DNA from: Bin87 sp034423575
GTDB taxonomy: Bacteria > Chloroflexota > Dehalococcoidia > Lucifugimonadales > UBA3495
NCBI GenBank assembly: GCA_034423575.1
Contig: DAOUIF010000048.1
Coordinates: 1 to 64,000 of the forward strand
Length of the DNA: 64,000 nucleotides
Direction: 5' to 3'
The notes beneath the pieces are model-generated. The model ran no database searches, was not told where the DNA came from, and was given only the letters and a program-made list of their open reading frames with translations. Shown here piece after piece: positions 7,812-16,610 of this stretch. Position 1 is the stretch's first letter. Each line of letters opens with the position of its first letter. A program made the translations under genes and the position numbers.

Positions 7812-9518
7812 CTACTGGCCGATTATGTTCAGCAGGGCCTGGCGCTTCTCGTTGCGCACGGCGTTCAGGGCGCGTTCCAGCGCCGCCGGGACCTGTGCGG
7901 GATCCTCGACACGCTCTCCGTAGCCGCCGGCGGCCTGGCAGATCAATTCATACTGGAACGATTGCGACAGCGTCGTGACCGCGAAGTTGTTGGTCTGCAC
8001 CGCGTAGCCGTCGGCGTAGGTGCCGCGGGTCGCGCTCTGCACGGCGTTCCAGATGCCGTTGTTCCACACGACGGTCAGGATGGGCAGGCCCTGGGCCTCA
8101 GACACGATGTGCCCGGCGGTGCCGGAGCCGAAGATGTACGACCCGTCGCCGACGCAGCAGATGACCGTCCGGTCCGGGTCGGCCAGTTTCGCGCCCAGCG
8201 CCGCGCCAATTCCCCAGCCCAGGCCGCCGGATACCGGAACCCCGAAGAAGCTTCCCGGTCGAGTGATGTCAATCTGCACGGCGTCGATGCCCAGTTCGTT
8301 CAGTACGATGGTGTCGTCGCCCAGCACGTGGGAAAGGCACCTGGTGAACCACGATTTGCTGATGGGCGTTTGGTCGCTGGCGGCTTGGGCCTGCTGCTGC
8401 CATCCGGCGCGCATCTCGTCGTTGCGACTCTGCCACTCACGGGTCCGCTTGTTGACCGCCTCCACGTCGACGCCGAGTTTCTGGATCGCTTCCAGCAGGG
8501 CATGGAGGACCAGCCGGGGGGTCCCTGCCAGGTTCAGGTCAACCTGGAACCCGCGCACCGGATAGTTCGAAAAAAGCGGGTCATCGCCGATCCCGATGAT
8601 CTGGCTGCCTTCGTCCGGCGTATGCCGCTTGGGCGTCCAGGGTACATCGGCCTCCAGCACTACCACCGCATCCGCATCGGCCAGCATCGGCCCGACGTCC
8701 GACCCAGCGTACAGGGCGTGGTTTTTGGGGAAATTGGCGTACACCGCGCCGGATTCGAAGACCGCCATGCCCAGCAACTCGGCAAGCTCCACCAACGGCG
8801 CGACCGCCCTGGGATCCTTGCCGCCGCCCCGGGTGATCAGGATGGGATTGCGCGCTGCGGCCAGCACGCCGGCGGCCTGCGCGATGGCATCCGGCGTGGG
8901 CAGCCGATCCCCGGCCTTCTGTTGGCGGGAAGCATCGCGATACGCCAATCCATCGATCTCCTCGGCCAGCACCTCCCGGGGCATAGTCAGATACACGGGC
9001 CCGGCCGGCGGACTCTCGGCGATGGCGAAGGCGCGGTCCACCAGGTTTTCCAGGTCGGCGCCGTGGCGCAGTTCGTAGTCCCACTTCACCCACTCGCGCA
9101 CCATGGCCGCCTGGTCGAAGGACTCCTGGGCCCAGTGAATGCTCCCGTCGCGGGAACCCCGGGCATTGCCCTCGGTGAGGGGAGTGCGGCCGGCGCTGAA
9201 AAGCATGGGCACGTTGGATCGCGCGGCGTTGACGATGCCCCCGATGGCGTTGGCCGTGCCGGGAACGGTGTGCACCATCACCACCTGGGGGCGCCCGGTG
9301 ATCATCGTGTAACCATGGGCCATGCTGACCGCAGTGACCTCGTGGGGGACCGGGATGGGGTGCGGTGAGGGCAGTTCCTGCACCTGGCGCTTGGCGTAGG
9401 CCTCGATGATGGGCGCGAAATCGGTGCCGCCGTTTCCGAAGAAATAATCGATCCCGCGGGAGGCCAAAAGCTCCAGGTAAGCCTCTGCGACACTTTCCAC
9501 CGGGGCATGGTTCAACAT
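7812..9518 (-). CDS. ThDP-dependent enzyme of the acetolactate synthase/decarboxylase superfamily
   Basis: A protein of about 568 residues with the three-domain ThDP layout. The N-terminal PYR domain has the activating Glu in PHEVTAVSMAHGY. The middle Rossmann-like domain has LITRGGGKDPRA. The C-terminal PP domain has the ThDP-Mg motif CVGDGSYIFGSG, ending about 27 residues later in NNG. A longer frame runs upstream, but the ATG at 9518 opens the conserved MLNHAPVESVAEAYLELLASRGI and lies just after the neighbouring oxidase gene. Possible activities include acetolactate synthase, 2-oxoacid decarboxylase or a hydroxyacyl-CoA lyase. Pairing with a 2-hydroxyacid oxidase favours a 2-oxoacid decarboxylase such as a benzoylformate type, but this is an inference. 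Confidence 0.88.
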   Translation of the reverse strand: MLNHAPVESVAEAYLELLASRGIDYFFGNGGTDFAPIIEAYAKRQVQELPSPHPIPVPHEVTAVSMAHGYTMITGRPQVVMVHTVPGTANAIGGIVNAARSNVPMLFSAGRTPLTEGNARGSRDGSIHWAQESFDQAAMVREWVKWDYELRHGADLENLVDRAFAIAESPPAGPVYLTMPREVLAEEIDGLAYRDASRQQKAGDRLPTPDAIAQAAGVLAAARNPILITRGGGKDPRAVAPLVELAELLGMAVFESGAVYANFPKNHALYAGSDVGPMLADADAVVVLEADVPWTPKRHTPDEGSQIIGIGDDPLFSNYPVRGFQVDLNLAGTPRLVLHALLEAIQKLGVDVEAVNKRTREWQSRNDEMRAGWQQQAQAASDQTPISKSWFTRCLSHVLGDDTIVLNELGIDAVQIDITRPGSFFGVPVSGGLGWGIGAALGAKLADPDRTVICCVGDGSYIFGSGTAGHIVSEAQGLPILTVVWNNGIWNAVQSATRGTYADGYAVQTNNFAVTTLSQSFQYELICQAAGGYGERVEDPAQVPAALERALNAVRNEKRQALLNIIGQ

Positions 9519-9544
9519 TTCAAATCCTCGCAAACGGGGCGCGG

Positions 9545-10657
9545 CTACCGGAAGTCTGCCGGCGACGGGAACGCGGACAACAGCGGCGAGACCGTATCGA
9601 TGGTCGCCGAGCTGATGCTCTCGACGGTGGGACAGCCGCACATGCCCATGGTGGCGTCCAGCTCGTCGCGCAGCAGCTCGAGGACGGCGGCGACCCCCGG
9701 GGAGCCGTCAACCGCCAGACCCCAGAACAGTGGGCGTCCGATCAACACCGCGCGGGCGCCGAGGGCGACGGCCTTGAAAATGTCGGTGCCGCGACGGATG
9801 CCCCCATCCAGGTAAACCTCGGCCTTGCCGTCGACGGCGATCACGACCTCGGGCAGAACTTCTATGGTGGCCGGCGTTGTGTCCAGATAGCGACCGCCGT
9901 GGTTAGAGACGATCACCGCTTTGGCGCCATTCTCGGCAGACAGGCGGCCGTCCTCTCCAGCCATGATGCCCTTCACGACGACGGGAAGCCGGATGTTGGA
10001 CGCGAACCATTCAAGGTCGTCCCAGGTGGACGCCACATCGCGGATGTCGCTGGGGCCGGCCGGGGCATCGGCCGCGAATTTCCAGGTGTGGGTGCCCAGG
10101 TCCAGTTGGGCGTAGTTGGGCGATTCGGCGCCGACGTAGTCGTTGCGGATGTTGCGTTCGCGCTTGGGTTTGATCTTGGCGTCCAGAGTCATGCAGATGG
10201 CCGAGTATCCGGCCTCTTCCGCCCGGGCGGCCATCTCGAGGGTCAGGCCGCGGTCTTTGAAGAAATACTGCTGGAACCACAACGGGCCGGAGGCGGACGC
10301 GGCGACGTCCTCCAGGGTGCGGGAGGCGTGGGAACTGAGCACCATGACGGTGCCCATCTGGCCGGCCGCTTGGACCGTGGCGATTTCCGCCTCAGGATGG
10401 GCCGCGCCGTGGTTGCCAGCGGGGTCCAGCATCACGGGGAGGGCGATCTCCTGGCCCAACACCGTGGTTGCCATCGAGCGGTTTTCCACGTCCACCATCA
10501 TGCGGGGCCGCAACATTATGGAATCGAACACGGCGCGGGTTCGGCGGATGGTGATTTCGTCGGTGGCTCCGCCGGCGATGAAGTCGTAATGACCCTGCTC
10601 GATGCGCTCACTGGCGATCTGCTCGTACTCGAAAATATTGACGGGTTCCGTGGCCAT
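9545..10657 (-). CDS. FMN-dependent alpha-hydroxyacid oxidase/dehydrogenase
   Basis: A TIM-barrel flavoenzyme of 370 residues in the glycolate oxidase / lactate / mandelate dehydrogenase family, oxidising 2-hydroxyacids to 2-oxoacids. Seen are the N-terminal YDFIAGGATDE, the central MTLDAKIKPKRERN, the FMN lysine in VVKGIMAGED, the catalytic base in VSNHGGRYLD, and the FMN phosphate site DGGIRRGTDIFKA with GRPLFWGL. The start at 10657 is chosen because GAGGTGA lies seven bases before it and the family N-terminus begins there. The downstream ThDP gene starts 26 bases after its stop, so the two are an operon. Confidence 0.92.
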   Translation of the reverse strand: MATEPVNIFEYEQIASERIEQGHYDFIAGGATDEITIRRTRAVFDSIMLRPRMMVDVENRSMATTVLGQEIALPVMLDPAGNHGAAHPEAEIATVQAAGQMGTVMVLSSHASRTLEDVAASASGPLWFQQYFFKDRGLTLEMAARAEEAGYSAICMTLDAKIKPKRERNIRNDYVGAESPNYAQLDLGTHTWKFAADAPAGPSDIRDVASTWDDLEWFASNIRLPVVVKGIMAGEDGRLSAENGAKAVIVSNHGGRYLDTTPATIEVLPEVVIAVDGKAEVYLDGGIRRGTDIFKAVALGARAVLIGRPLFWGLAVDGSPGVAAVLELLRDELDATMGMCGCPTVESISSATIDTVSPLLSAFPSPADFR

Positions 10658-10837
10658 GACGATCACCTCGGGATTGCGTTGAAAACTTGGAAACTTGCCG
10701 GCCGCCATTATACATAGAAGGCAGCTTTTTCCCGTCGAGGTTCGGCGGGTGGGATGATTGGCCCAATCGTCGTCATCGGTTGGGCTCGTGGTTGCTTGAC
10801 CCCCCTGAACGCGCGTGCTAGCCTCGCATCAGGAGAA

Positions 10838-11266
10838 AGCCGGACCGGCCGGGTGGCCGCCGCGGGGCCTCGCGCCCCGGGGAGGAAAGTCCGGGCTCCA
10901 CCGGACAGGGTGCTGGGTAACGCCCAGGCTCCGACGCGGGAGACCGAGCCGGGGACGGAAAGTGGCACAGAAACATACCGCCGACCTGTTTGCGCGGGTC
11001 GGCAAGGGTGAAATCGGGCGGTAAGAGCGCCCGGCCGCGTGCGGTGACGCACCGGCGGCCAAACCCCACCTGGAGCAAGGCCAAATAGGGGGACCATGGG
11101 TGTCCGGCTCGTCCCCGGGTTGGCCGCTTGACCCCGGCGGCAACGCTGCCCCGAAACAACGGGACGATGCGGGTGAAACCGCATCGGGGCTAGATAGATG
11201 GCCACCGTCCTGCCTCCGTCTGATGATGGTGGCGGATACAGAACCCGGCTTACAGGCCGACCGGCA
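10838..11266 (+). ncRNA. rnpB: RNase P RNA, bacterial type A
   Basis: The catalytic RNA of RNase P, which matures tRNA 5' ends. The conserved 5' block GAGGAAAGTCCGGGCTCC lies at 10881-10898. The conserved 3' block ACAGAACCCGGCTTAC lies at 11238-11253. The terminal helix P1 forms between 10839-10849 and 11255-11265 with a single A-A mismatch, which sets the ends. Central signatures such as GAAAGTGGCACAGAAA and the GGTAAGAGCGC loop region are present. The length of about 429 bases is normal. No protein gene overlaps it credibly. Confidence 0.96.
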
Positions 11267-11334
11267 TTCTCCACACTCACATCGCGACCCCACCGCCACA
11301 GGGCATCCCCTCCCAGCAGAACACGGAGAAAGAC

Positions 11335-12108
11335 ATGGTCAGGACCAACCGAGCCAAAGCCAAGCTGCTAGCCGGCGAAATTGCGGTCGGAGGCAGCGTG
11401 AATTTTTACGCTCCTATTGTGGTTGAAATGTACGGAGTGCTGGGTTTCGACTGGGCGTGGATCGACTGTGAGCATGGCTCATCGAACGACTCAGAGTCGG
11501 AGAATATGATCCGTGCGGCCGAACTGCACGACATCACGCCGGTGGTGCGGGTTCCCAACGCCGAGCCCTCCACACTATTGCGGTTCCTGGATCGGGGAGC
11601 GCAGGGGTTGATCGTTCCGCACATAAACAACCGCGAGGAAGCCGAAGCGGTGTCTCGGGCGTCGCACTACCACCCTATGGGCGACCGGAGCAGCGCCACC
11701 GGCGGGCGCACCAACCGACTGGGAAGCGGGTTGCCGCCGGCCGAGTACTACGAAGCGGCCAACCGCGAAACGCTGGTCATCTGCATGGTGGAAACTCCAG
11801 AGGCGGTGGCCAACGTGCGGGACATAGCATCCGTGGACGGAGTCGACGCTATCCTGGTGGGCAGCAGCGACCTGACGCAAGCCATGGGCATGCCTCCGCA
11901 GGCGGACGTGGACGCCGCAATTTCGCAGGTGATAGACGGGACACTGGCCGAAGGCAAGGTCATCGGCGTCGCCGGCGCCGGAATGACGGTGGACAACGTG
12001 GGTCGGTTCCGCGAGTTCGCCGACCGCGGGGTTCGGCTGATGTCGGTGAATATCCAGGACTTCGTCCGCCAGAGCGCCGGCCGTTTCCTGGAGGAGATTA
12101 GGGCGTAA
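11335..12108 (+). CDS. HpcH/HpaI-type class II aldolase
   Basis: A 257-residue metal-dependent aldolase of the HpcH/HpaI/citrate lyase beta family, which cleaves 2-oxo-hydroxy acids to pyruvate and an aldehyde. Seen are FDWAWIDCEHGSSND (catalytic Asp and His), VVRVPNAEPSTLLRFLDRGAQGLIVPHI (substrate Arg and the GA-GiivP strand), VICMVETPEAVAN with the metal Glu, and DAILVGSSDLTQAMGMP with the metal Asp. GGAG sits eight bases before the ATG. It lies 68 bases after rnpB and may share its promoter. Confidence 0.92.
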   Translation: MVRTNRAKAKLLAGEIAVGGSVNFYAPIVVEMYGVLGFDWAWIDCEHGSSNDSESENMIRAAELHDITPVVRVPNAEPSTLLRFLDRGAQGLIVPHINNREEAEAVSRASHYHPMGDRSSATGGRTNRLGSGLPPAEYYEAANRETLVICMVETPEAVANVRDIASVDGVDAILVGSSDLTQAMGMPPQADVDAAISQVIDGTLAEGKVIGVAGAGMTVDNVGRFREFADRGVRLMSVNIQDFVRQSAGRFLEEIRA

Positions 12109-12175
12109 CTCGGCTTTTCGCGGAACTTCCCGCCGCTGAACGGCCAGCAACCGCCGAAGCGCCTAGACGCTGACC

Positions 12176-13429
12176 ATGCGAATCTTGCATTTCTCGGATC
12201 TGCACATCGGTGTGGAGAACTACGGCCGCACCGACCCGAATACCGGGCTGTCCACGCGGCTGGGCGACTTCCTGGATGCCCTGGACGAGTTGGTGGAATT
12301 TGCCCTGGCCGACGGCGTCGACGTGGTGGTGCTGGCGGGCGACGCGTACAAGGGACGGGATCCGAGCCAGACCCACCAGCGGGAATTTGCCCGGCGGTTG
12401 CTCCGGCTCTCGGACGGCGGAATCGCGACGTTTCTGCTGCCGGGAAATCATGACTTGCCAGCCGCCACCGGCCGTGCCCACGCCGTGGAGATCTTCTCCA
12501 CCCTTCAGGTGCCCAACGTATACGTGGGAGCCAGCCTGCAGACGTACACCGTGCCCACGAGGTCGGGGCCGCTGCAAGTCCTGGCGGTGCCGTGGCCGTC
12601 GCGCGGAGCAATGCTGGCCAGGGAGGAGTCGCGTGGCCTCAGTATCCAGGAGATTCGGGCGGAGACGGAACGCCGGATGACCATGGCTATTGCCGGTCGC
12701 GCGCAGGAGCTCGACCCGGACGTGCCGGCGATACTGGCGGGGCACGTCACGGTGAACGGTGCGACGGTTGGGTCGGAACGATCAATGATGCTGGGCAATG
12801 ACCATGTGCTCAACGTGAGCGCGGTCCAGCGACCGGAACTGGAATACGTGGCCCTTGGACACATACACAAGCATCAGGTACTGCGCCCGGCCGGCGCGGA
12901 TGGGCCGCCGGTGGCGTACTCGGGCAGCCTGCAGCGCGTGGATTTTTCCGAGGAATCGGATCAAAAAGGCTTCTGTGTGGTAGACGTCGATCCCAGGGGC
13001 GTGCAAGGCCAGAGGATCACCGATTTCCGGTTTCAGGGAATCGCGGCGCGACCGTTTGTTACTGTCAACGCTGAGGTTCCGGTGGTCGAACAAAATCCGG
13101 CGGCGTTCGTTACGCGAGCGGTATCCCGGCATCAGGTGGCTGGGGCCATCGTGCGCTTGCGGATCAAGCTGTCGTCCGAGCAGTCGGCGAAGTTAAGGGA
13201 CGCCGACCTGCGCCCTTCGCTGTCGCCGGCACACTACGTGGCGAGCATTTCCCGAGAGGTCACCGACGCCGAGCGGCGGCGCATCTCGGTGGAACCGTCG
13301 GACCTCCAACCACTGACAGCGCTGAAACTGTATCTGGAAAGCCGAGGGTTCAGCGCGGAAAGGCGGGACCATTTGCTGGAACGCGCCGAGGAACTGCTCT
13401 TATCGGCGGGAACAGACCCAAGCCAGTGA
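12176..13429 (+). CDS. sbcD: SbcD-like DNA repair exonuclease (calcineurin-type phosphoesterase)
   Basis: A 417-residue metallophosphoesterase in the Mre11/SbcD group. The two-metal motifs are in order: FSDLHIG (residues 6-12), VLAGDAYKG (near 58), LPGNHDLP (near 90), LAGHVTVNG (near 189), and LGHIHKHQ (near 228). The C-terminal 130 residues form the capping region with a final helix-rich tail. SbcD normally acts with the SbcC/Rad50 ATPase, but no such gene is in the window. The stop overlaps the start of the peptidase gene (GTGA), so the two are translationally coupled. Confidence 0.88.
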   Translation: MRILHFSDLHIGVENYGRTDPNTGLSTRLGDFLDALDELVEFALADGVDVVVLAGDAYKGRDPSQTHQREFARRLLRLSDGGIATFLLPGNHDLPAATGRAHAVEIFSTLQVPNVYVGASLQTYTVPTRSGPLQVLAVPWPSRGAMLAREESRGLSIQEIRAETERRMTMAIAGRAQELDPDVPAILAGHVTVNGATVGSERSMMLGNDHVLNVSAVQRPELEYVALGHIHKHQVLRPAGADGPPVAYSGSLQRVDFSEESDQKGFCVVDVDPRGVQGQRITDFRFQGIAARPFVTVNAEVPVVEQNPAAFVTRAVSRHQVAGAIVRLRIKLSSEQSAKLRDADLRPSLSPAHYVASISREVTDAERRRISVEPSDLQPLTALKLYLESRGFSAERRDHLLERAEELLLSAGTDPSQ

Positions 13430-14421
13430 ACGCGCGACACGAACAATTCGGCTCCATCGTCGACGTGCCGGGAGTCTCGGTGGGCCACTGGACAAACACG
13501 GACGCGGTAACCGGCTGCACGGTTATTCTCACGATCGATGGCGCCGTAGGCGGGGTGGCGGTAAGGGGAGGGTCACCGGGAACGCGAGAGACCGATTTGC
13601 TGGATCCCATCCGCCGCGTCGACCAGGTCCATGCCGTATTGCTGAGCGGGGGCAGCGCTTTCGGGTTGGCCGCGGCCGCGGGAGCGCAGCAGTGGCTGGA
13701 AGAGCGCGGGATCGGCTTCGATGCACCGCACGGCCCAGTTCCGATTGTACCGGCGGCGATCCTTTACGACCTCGGCGTCGGCAGGTCCGATGTGCGTCCC
13801 GATCCAGAGGCGGGCTATGCGGCCTGTGAGGCCTCGGAATCAACCGGGATGCTGGCGGGCTCGGTTGGCGCCGGAACCGGAGCGACCGTGGCCAAGGCGT
13901 ACGGGATGGAGGGTGCGGTTAAGGGGGGCATTGGTTCCGCTTCCTGCGTGCTCCCGGACGGAGTGTCGGTGGGAGCGGCGGTCGTGGTCAACGCATGGGG
14001 CGGGGTATACGATCATCGTGACGGCGGTCTGGTTGCTGGTCCGAGGTCCGCTGGCGGTTCGATTTCTGATCCGGTGCAGTTAGTTTTAGCTGGGCTGTCC
14101 CCGGCGCGGTCATCGGTTTTGACTAACACCACCATCGGGGTCGTGGCAACGGACGCGAAGCTGGACAAGATGCAGGCCAATTTTGTGTCTTCCGCCTGCC
14201 ACGACGGGTTGGCGTTGACGATTCGCCCGTGCCACACCCCCAGCGATGGCGACACGATGTTTTGCCTGGCCACCGGGGGGAATGTCGCGGATGCGAACCT
14301 GATGGCCATCGTGACTGCGGCCACGCACGTAACGGCGCTGGCGGTGTTGGATGCCATCCGGTCGGCGCAAGGCCTGGCTGGGATACCGAGCGTATCGGAG
14401 TTGAGGGATGGTCACGCCTGA
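13426..14421 (+). CDS. P1 family (S58, DmpA-type) peptidase
   Basis: A 331-residue N-terminal-nucleophile hydrolase of the DmpA/L-aminopeptidase-D-esterase family, which self-cleaves into two chains. Landmarks are the opening IVDVPGVSVGHWTN, GVAVRGGSPGTRETDLL, the SGGSAFGLAAAAG loop, TGATVAKAYG, and the conserved NTTIGVVATDA segment (about residues 229-239) at the expected autocleavage and nucleophile region. The GTG start overlaps the sbcD stop by four bases. Its last 14 bases overlap the DUF2520 gene. Substrate is unknown; relatives act on D- or beta-aminopeptides. Confidence 0.9.
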   Translation: MNARHEQFGSIVDVPGVSVGHWTNTDAVTGCTVILTIDGAVGGVAVRGGSPGTRETDLLDPIRRVDQVHAVLLSGGSAFGLAAAAGAQQWLEERGIGFDAPHGPVPIVPAAILYDLGVGRSDVRPDPEAGYAACEASESTGMLAGSVGAGTGATVAKAYGMEGAVKGGIGSASCVLPDGVSVGAAVVVNAWGGVYDHRDGGLVAGPRSAGGSISDPVQLVLAGLSPARSSVLTNTTIGVVATDAKLDKMQANFVSSACHDGLALTIRPCHTPSDGDTMFCLATGGNVADANLMAIVTAATHVTALAVLDAIRSAQGLAGIPSVSELRDGHA

Positions 14422-15292
14422 AGACGTCACCATTGGGTTCGTTGGCGCTGGCGTATTGGGCAGCGGGCTGGCTTTAGCGCTGAGCGCCGCCGGCTGGCGG
14501 GTTAATGCAATCGCGAGTCGCACGTCATCGAGCGCGGAGCGCGCGGCGAGCCTGATTGACGGATGCGTCGCGATGAGCAGCGCTCAGCAGGTGGTCGATG
14601 GCTGCGAATTGGTGTTCATCACCACGCCCGATTCGGCAATCGCCGAGGTTGCCCGAGCAGTTACCTGGAGGCCGGGTCAGGGCGTGGCACACTGCTGCGG
14701 CGCGGCGTCGACCGAGCTACTCGATGACGCGGCAGGAGCGGGGGCTGCCGTGGGGGCGATGCACCCGTTTCAAACCTTTGCGGCCATCGACGGACCGGAG
14801 CAAGCGGCCGAACGGCTGGGCGGAGTTACCTTCGCGATTGCAGCGACCGGTTGGCTCGAGAAGTTCTTGCCGAACTTGGCCACTTCCCTGGGCGGGAGAG
14901 GTATCGAAATCCCGGACGGCATGCGCCCTCTTTACCATGCCAGCGCGGTGTTGAGTTGCGGGTATTTGTCCACACTGTTGGACGCTGCCGTCGGGCTCTG
15001 GACGAGCATGGGTTTTACCCAGGAGGATGGCGTGCGGGCCGCCGTGCCGTTGGCGCAAGCGACGATTGAGGCCATTGAGCGGCAAGGTCCGGCTAACGCG
15101 GCAACGGGACCTGTGGTACGCGGGGACGCGGAAACCGTGGCGGCGCACCTGGAACTGCTGTCGCAACATGCCCCGCATCTGCTCCCCCTGTACCGACAAT
15201 TGACGGAGTCGTCGCTTCCCCTGGCTAGAGAAAAAGGCGTCGCGGAGCCGCAATTGGAGCAATTGAAGCGGACAATCGGCGTGTCTGACTGA
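14408..15292 (+). CDS. Rossmann-like and DUF2520 domain protein
   Basis: A 294-residue two-domain protein. Residues 8-110 form an NAD(P)-type Rossmann fold with VGAGVLGSGLA, then ITTPDSAIAEV. Residues 120-260 form the DUF2520 helical domain with MHPFQTFA, ATGWLEKFLPNLA and the YHASAVLSCGYLSTLLDA helix. It resembles ketopantoate or F420-dependent reductases in layout. The gene lies directly before panB, and DUF2520 genes are often found with pantothenate genes. A ketopantoate-related reductase role is therefore a reasonable guess, but no catalytic residue proves it. Confidence 0.87.
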   Translation: MVTPEDVTIGFVGAGVLGSGLALALSAAGWRVNAIASRTSSSAERAASLIDGCVAMSSAQQVVDGCELVFITTPDSAIAEVARAVTWRPGQGVAHCCGAASTELLDDAAGAGAAVGAMHPFQTFAAIDGPEQAAERLGGVTFAIAATGWLEKFLPNLATSLGGRGIEIPDGMRPLYHASAVLSCGYLSTLLDAAVGLWTSMGFTQEDGVRAAVPLAQATIEAIERQGPANAATGPVVRGDAETVAAHLELLSQHAPHLLPLYRQLTESSLPLAREKGVAEPQLEQLKRTIGVSD

Positions 15293-15298
15293 TAAAAT
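15290..15298 (+). promoter_or_regulatory. Extended -10 promoter for panB
   Basis: TGATAAAAT matches an extended -10 (TG, one base, TAAAAT). The ATG of panB begins nine bases after it, so transcription should start at or within about three bases of the start codon. This would give a nearly leaderless message. No good -35 is visible. Confidence 0.4.
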
Positions 15299-15307
15299 CG
15301 CGGCACG

Positions 15308-16141
15308 ATGGCGATCACGATTCGACAACTGGCCGAAATGAAGCGGGCCGGGGACAAAATCCCCATGGTCACCGCATATGACTACACGGCCGCGCGCATC
15401 GCTGACGCTGCCGGCATCCCCATCATCCTGGTTGGTGACAGCCTGGGCATGGTGGTGCTTGGTTACGATTCCACCGTGCCGGTGACCATGGACGACATGG
15501 TGCGCCACGGCCGCATGGTCAGCCGCGGCGCGTCGCAGGCGCTGGTAGTCGTCGACCTGCCTTTCATGTCATATCAGGTTGATGCCTCCGATGCGCTTCG
15601 CAACGCTGGACGGCTCATGCAGGAAGGCGGGGCGCACACCGTAAAGATGGAAGGCGGCGTTTCCATAGCGAGCACTGTGCGCCGCATCGTGGACGCGGGC
15701 GTGCCCGTCATGGGGCACATCGGGCTGACGCCTCAGTCGGTGAACGCCCTCGGCGGTTACCGGGTGCAGGGACGCACCAAGGCCGCAGCGCGCCGAGTGT
15801 TGGACGACGCGCTGGCATTGCAAGATGCCGGCGCTTATTCCGTTGTCCTGGAGTGCGTGCCGGCGCCGCTGGCGAAAGCGATCACGGAACGGGTTACCAT
15901 CCCGACCATCGGGATCGGCGCTGGCCCGCACTGCGATGGTCAGGTCCAGGTATTTCACGACATGCTGGGTCTGTTCCCGGATTTCGTTCCCAAGCACGCA
16001 AGGCGATATGCGGAGCTGGGTTCCGACATGACCAAGGCTTTCGAGCGGTATGCGGAGGACGTAAGGCGAGGCGCGTTTCCATCGGAAGCAGAGAGCTTCA
16101 CAATGAACGAAAGCGTGCTGGCCGACCTGCTGGATGTCTAG
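15308..16141 (+). CDS. panB: Ketopantoate hydroxymethyltransferase
   Basis: A 277-residue TIM-barrel enzyme adding a hydroxymethyl group from methylene-THF to 2-oxoisovalerate, the first step of pantothenate synthesis. Recognised by MVTAYDYTAARIADAAGI, the metal Asp in LVGDSLGMVVLGYDSTVPVTMDDM, VVVDLPFMSYQ, the metal Glu in VKMEGG, HIGLTPQSVNALGGYRVQGR, and the catalytic Glu in VVLECVPA. Length is normal. No panC or panD is close by. Confidence 0.96.
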   Translation: MAITIRQLAEMKRAGDKIPMVTAYDYTAARIADAAGIPIILVGDSLGMVVLGYDSTVPVTMDDMVRHGRMVSRGASQALVVVDLPFMSYQVDASDALRNAGRLMQEGGAHTVKMEGGVSIASTVRRIVDAGVPVMGHIGLTPQSVNALGGYRVQGRTKAAARRVLDDALALQDAGAYSVVLECVPAPLAKAITERVTIPTIGIGAGPHCDGQVQVFHDMLGLFPDFVPKHARRYAELGSDMTKAFERYAEDVRRGAFPSEAESFTMNESVLADLLDV

Positions 16142-16318
16142 CGCAGGTGGTCCAGACAGTGGGCATAAGGAAGTCAGAGTTACCGCTTTTGACGTTCTGA
16201 TCCGCCGGAACGGCTGTTTCCTCGCGACGTTTTACATCCTCTGGACCGGTCTCGCCGGTTTGCTCAGCTACTCCCGGGTAACGACGGCGGCCAACGCGCC
16301 TCTGACATAGCCCGAAAT

Positions 16319-16327
16319 TGCTATAAT
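16319..16327 (+). promoter_or_regulatory. Extended -10 promoter before the 16401 operon
   Basis: TGCTATAAT is a perfect extended -10. It lies about 73 bases upstream of the small gene at 16401 and reads toward it and the following SDR gene. The region 16142-16318 shows nothing else I can name. Confidence 0.5.
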
Positions 16328-16400
16328 CGCCATCGTTGCTGCTGCTGTCACAGTCGGCGTCGCGTTCCCGTTGGCGTTTGGATTAGTGGAGGGGATACCT

Positions 16401-16607
16401 ATGGTACTGGCCGAATTGCGCAAGCGCCTCTACCGTGAGGAGGGCCGCGAGGAAGGTCGCAAGGAGGCCAACCGAGCTTGGGAAGCCTGGAACGAACGTC
16501 GAGAGGCGGCGGAGCGCGACGGCCAGGCGTTCACGGAACCGCCACCCTCACGTAACGGCGCGTGTGAAAAAAACTCAGGCTGGCTGAAAACGCGAAAGGA
16601 TGAGTAG
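16401..16607 (+). CDS. Small charged helical hypothetical protein
   Basis: A 68-residue protein, highly charged (MVLAELRKRLYREEGREEGRKEANRAWE) and predicted to be one long helix ending in a short Pro-rich tail (TEPPPSRNG). GGAGGGG lies six bases before the ATG, which decides this start over a TTG 30 bases upstream. The stop is three bases before the SDR gene. The frame upstream of the start encodes a hydrophobic run, but it has no usable start codon. I do not recognise a family. Confidence 0.65.
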   Translation: MVLAELRKRLYREEGREEGRKEANRAWEAWNERREAAERDGQAFTEPPPSRNGACEKNSGWLKTRKDE

Positions 16608-16610
16608 GAA

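Noticed and set aside
7962..9368. Open frame of 468 codons on the plus strand opposite the ThDP enzyme
   Set aside because: It runs antisense to a clear enzyme with all ThDP motifs; such long antisense frames are common in GC-rich DNA.
10754..11299. Several short protein frames over the rnpB locus
   Set aside because: The sequence has the conserved blocks and closing helix of RNase P RNA; the frames are accidental.
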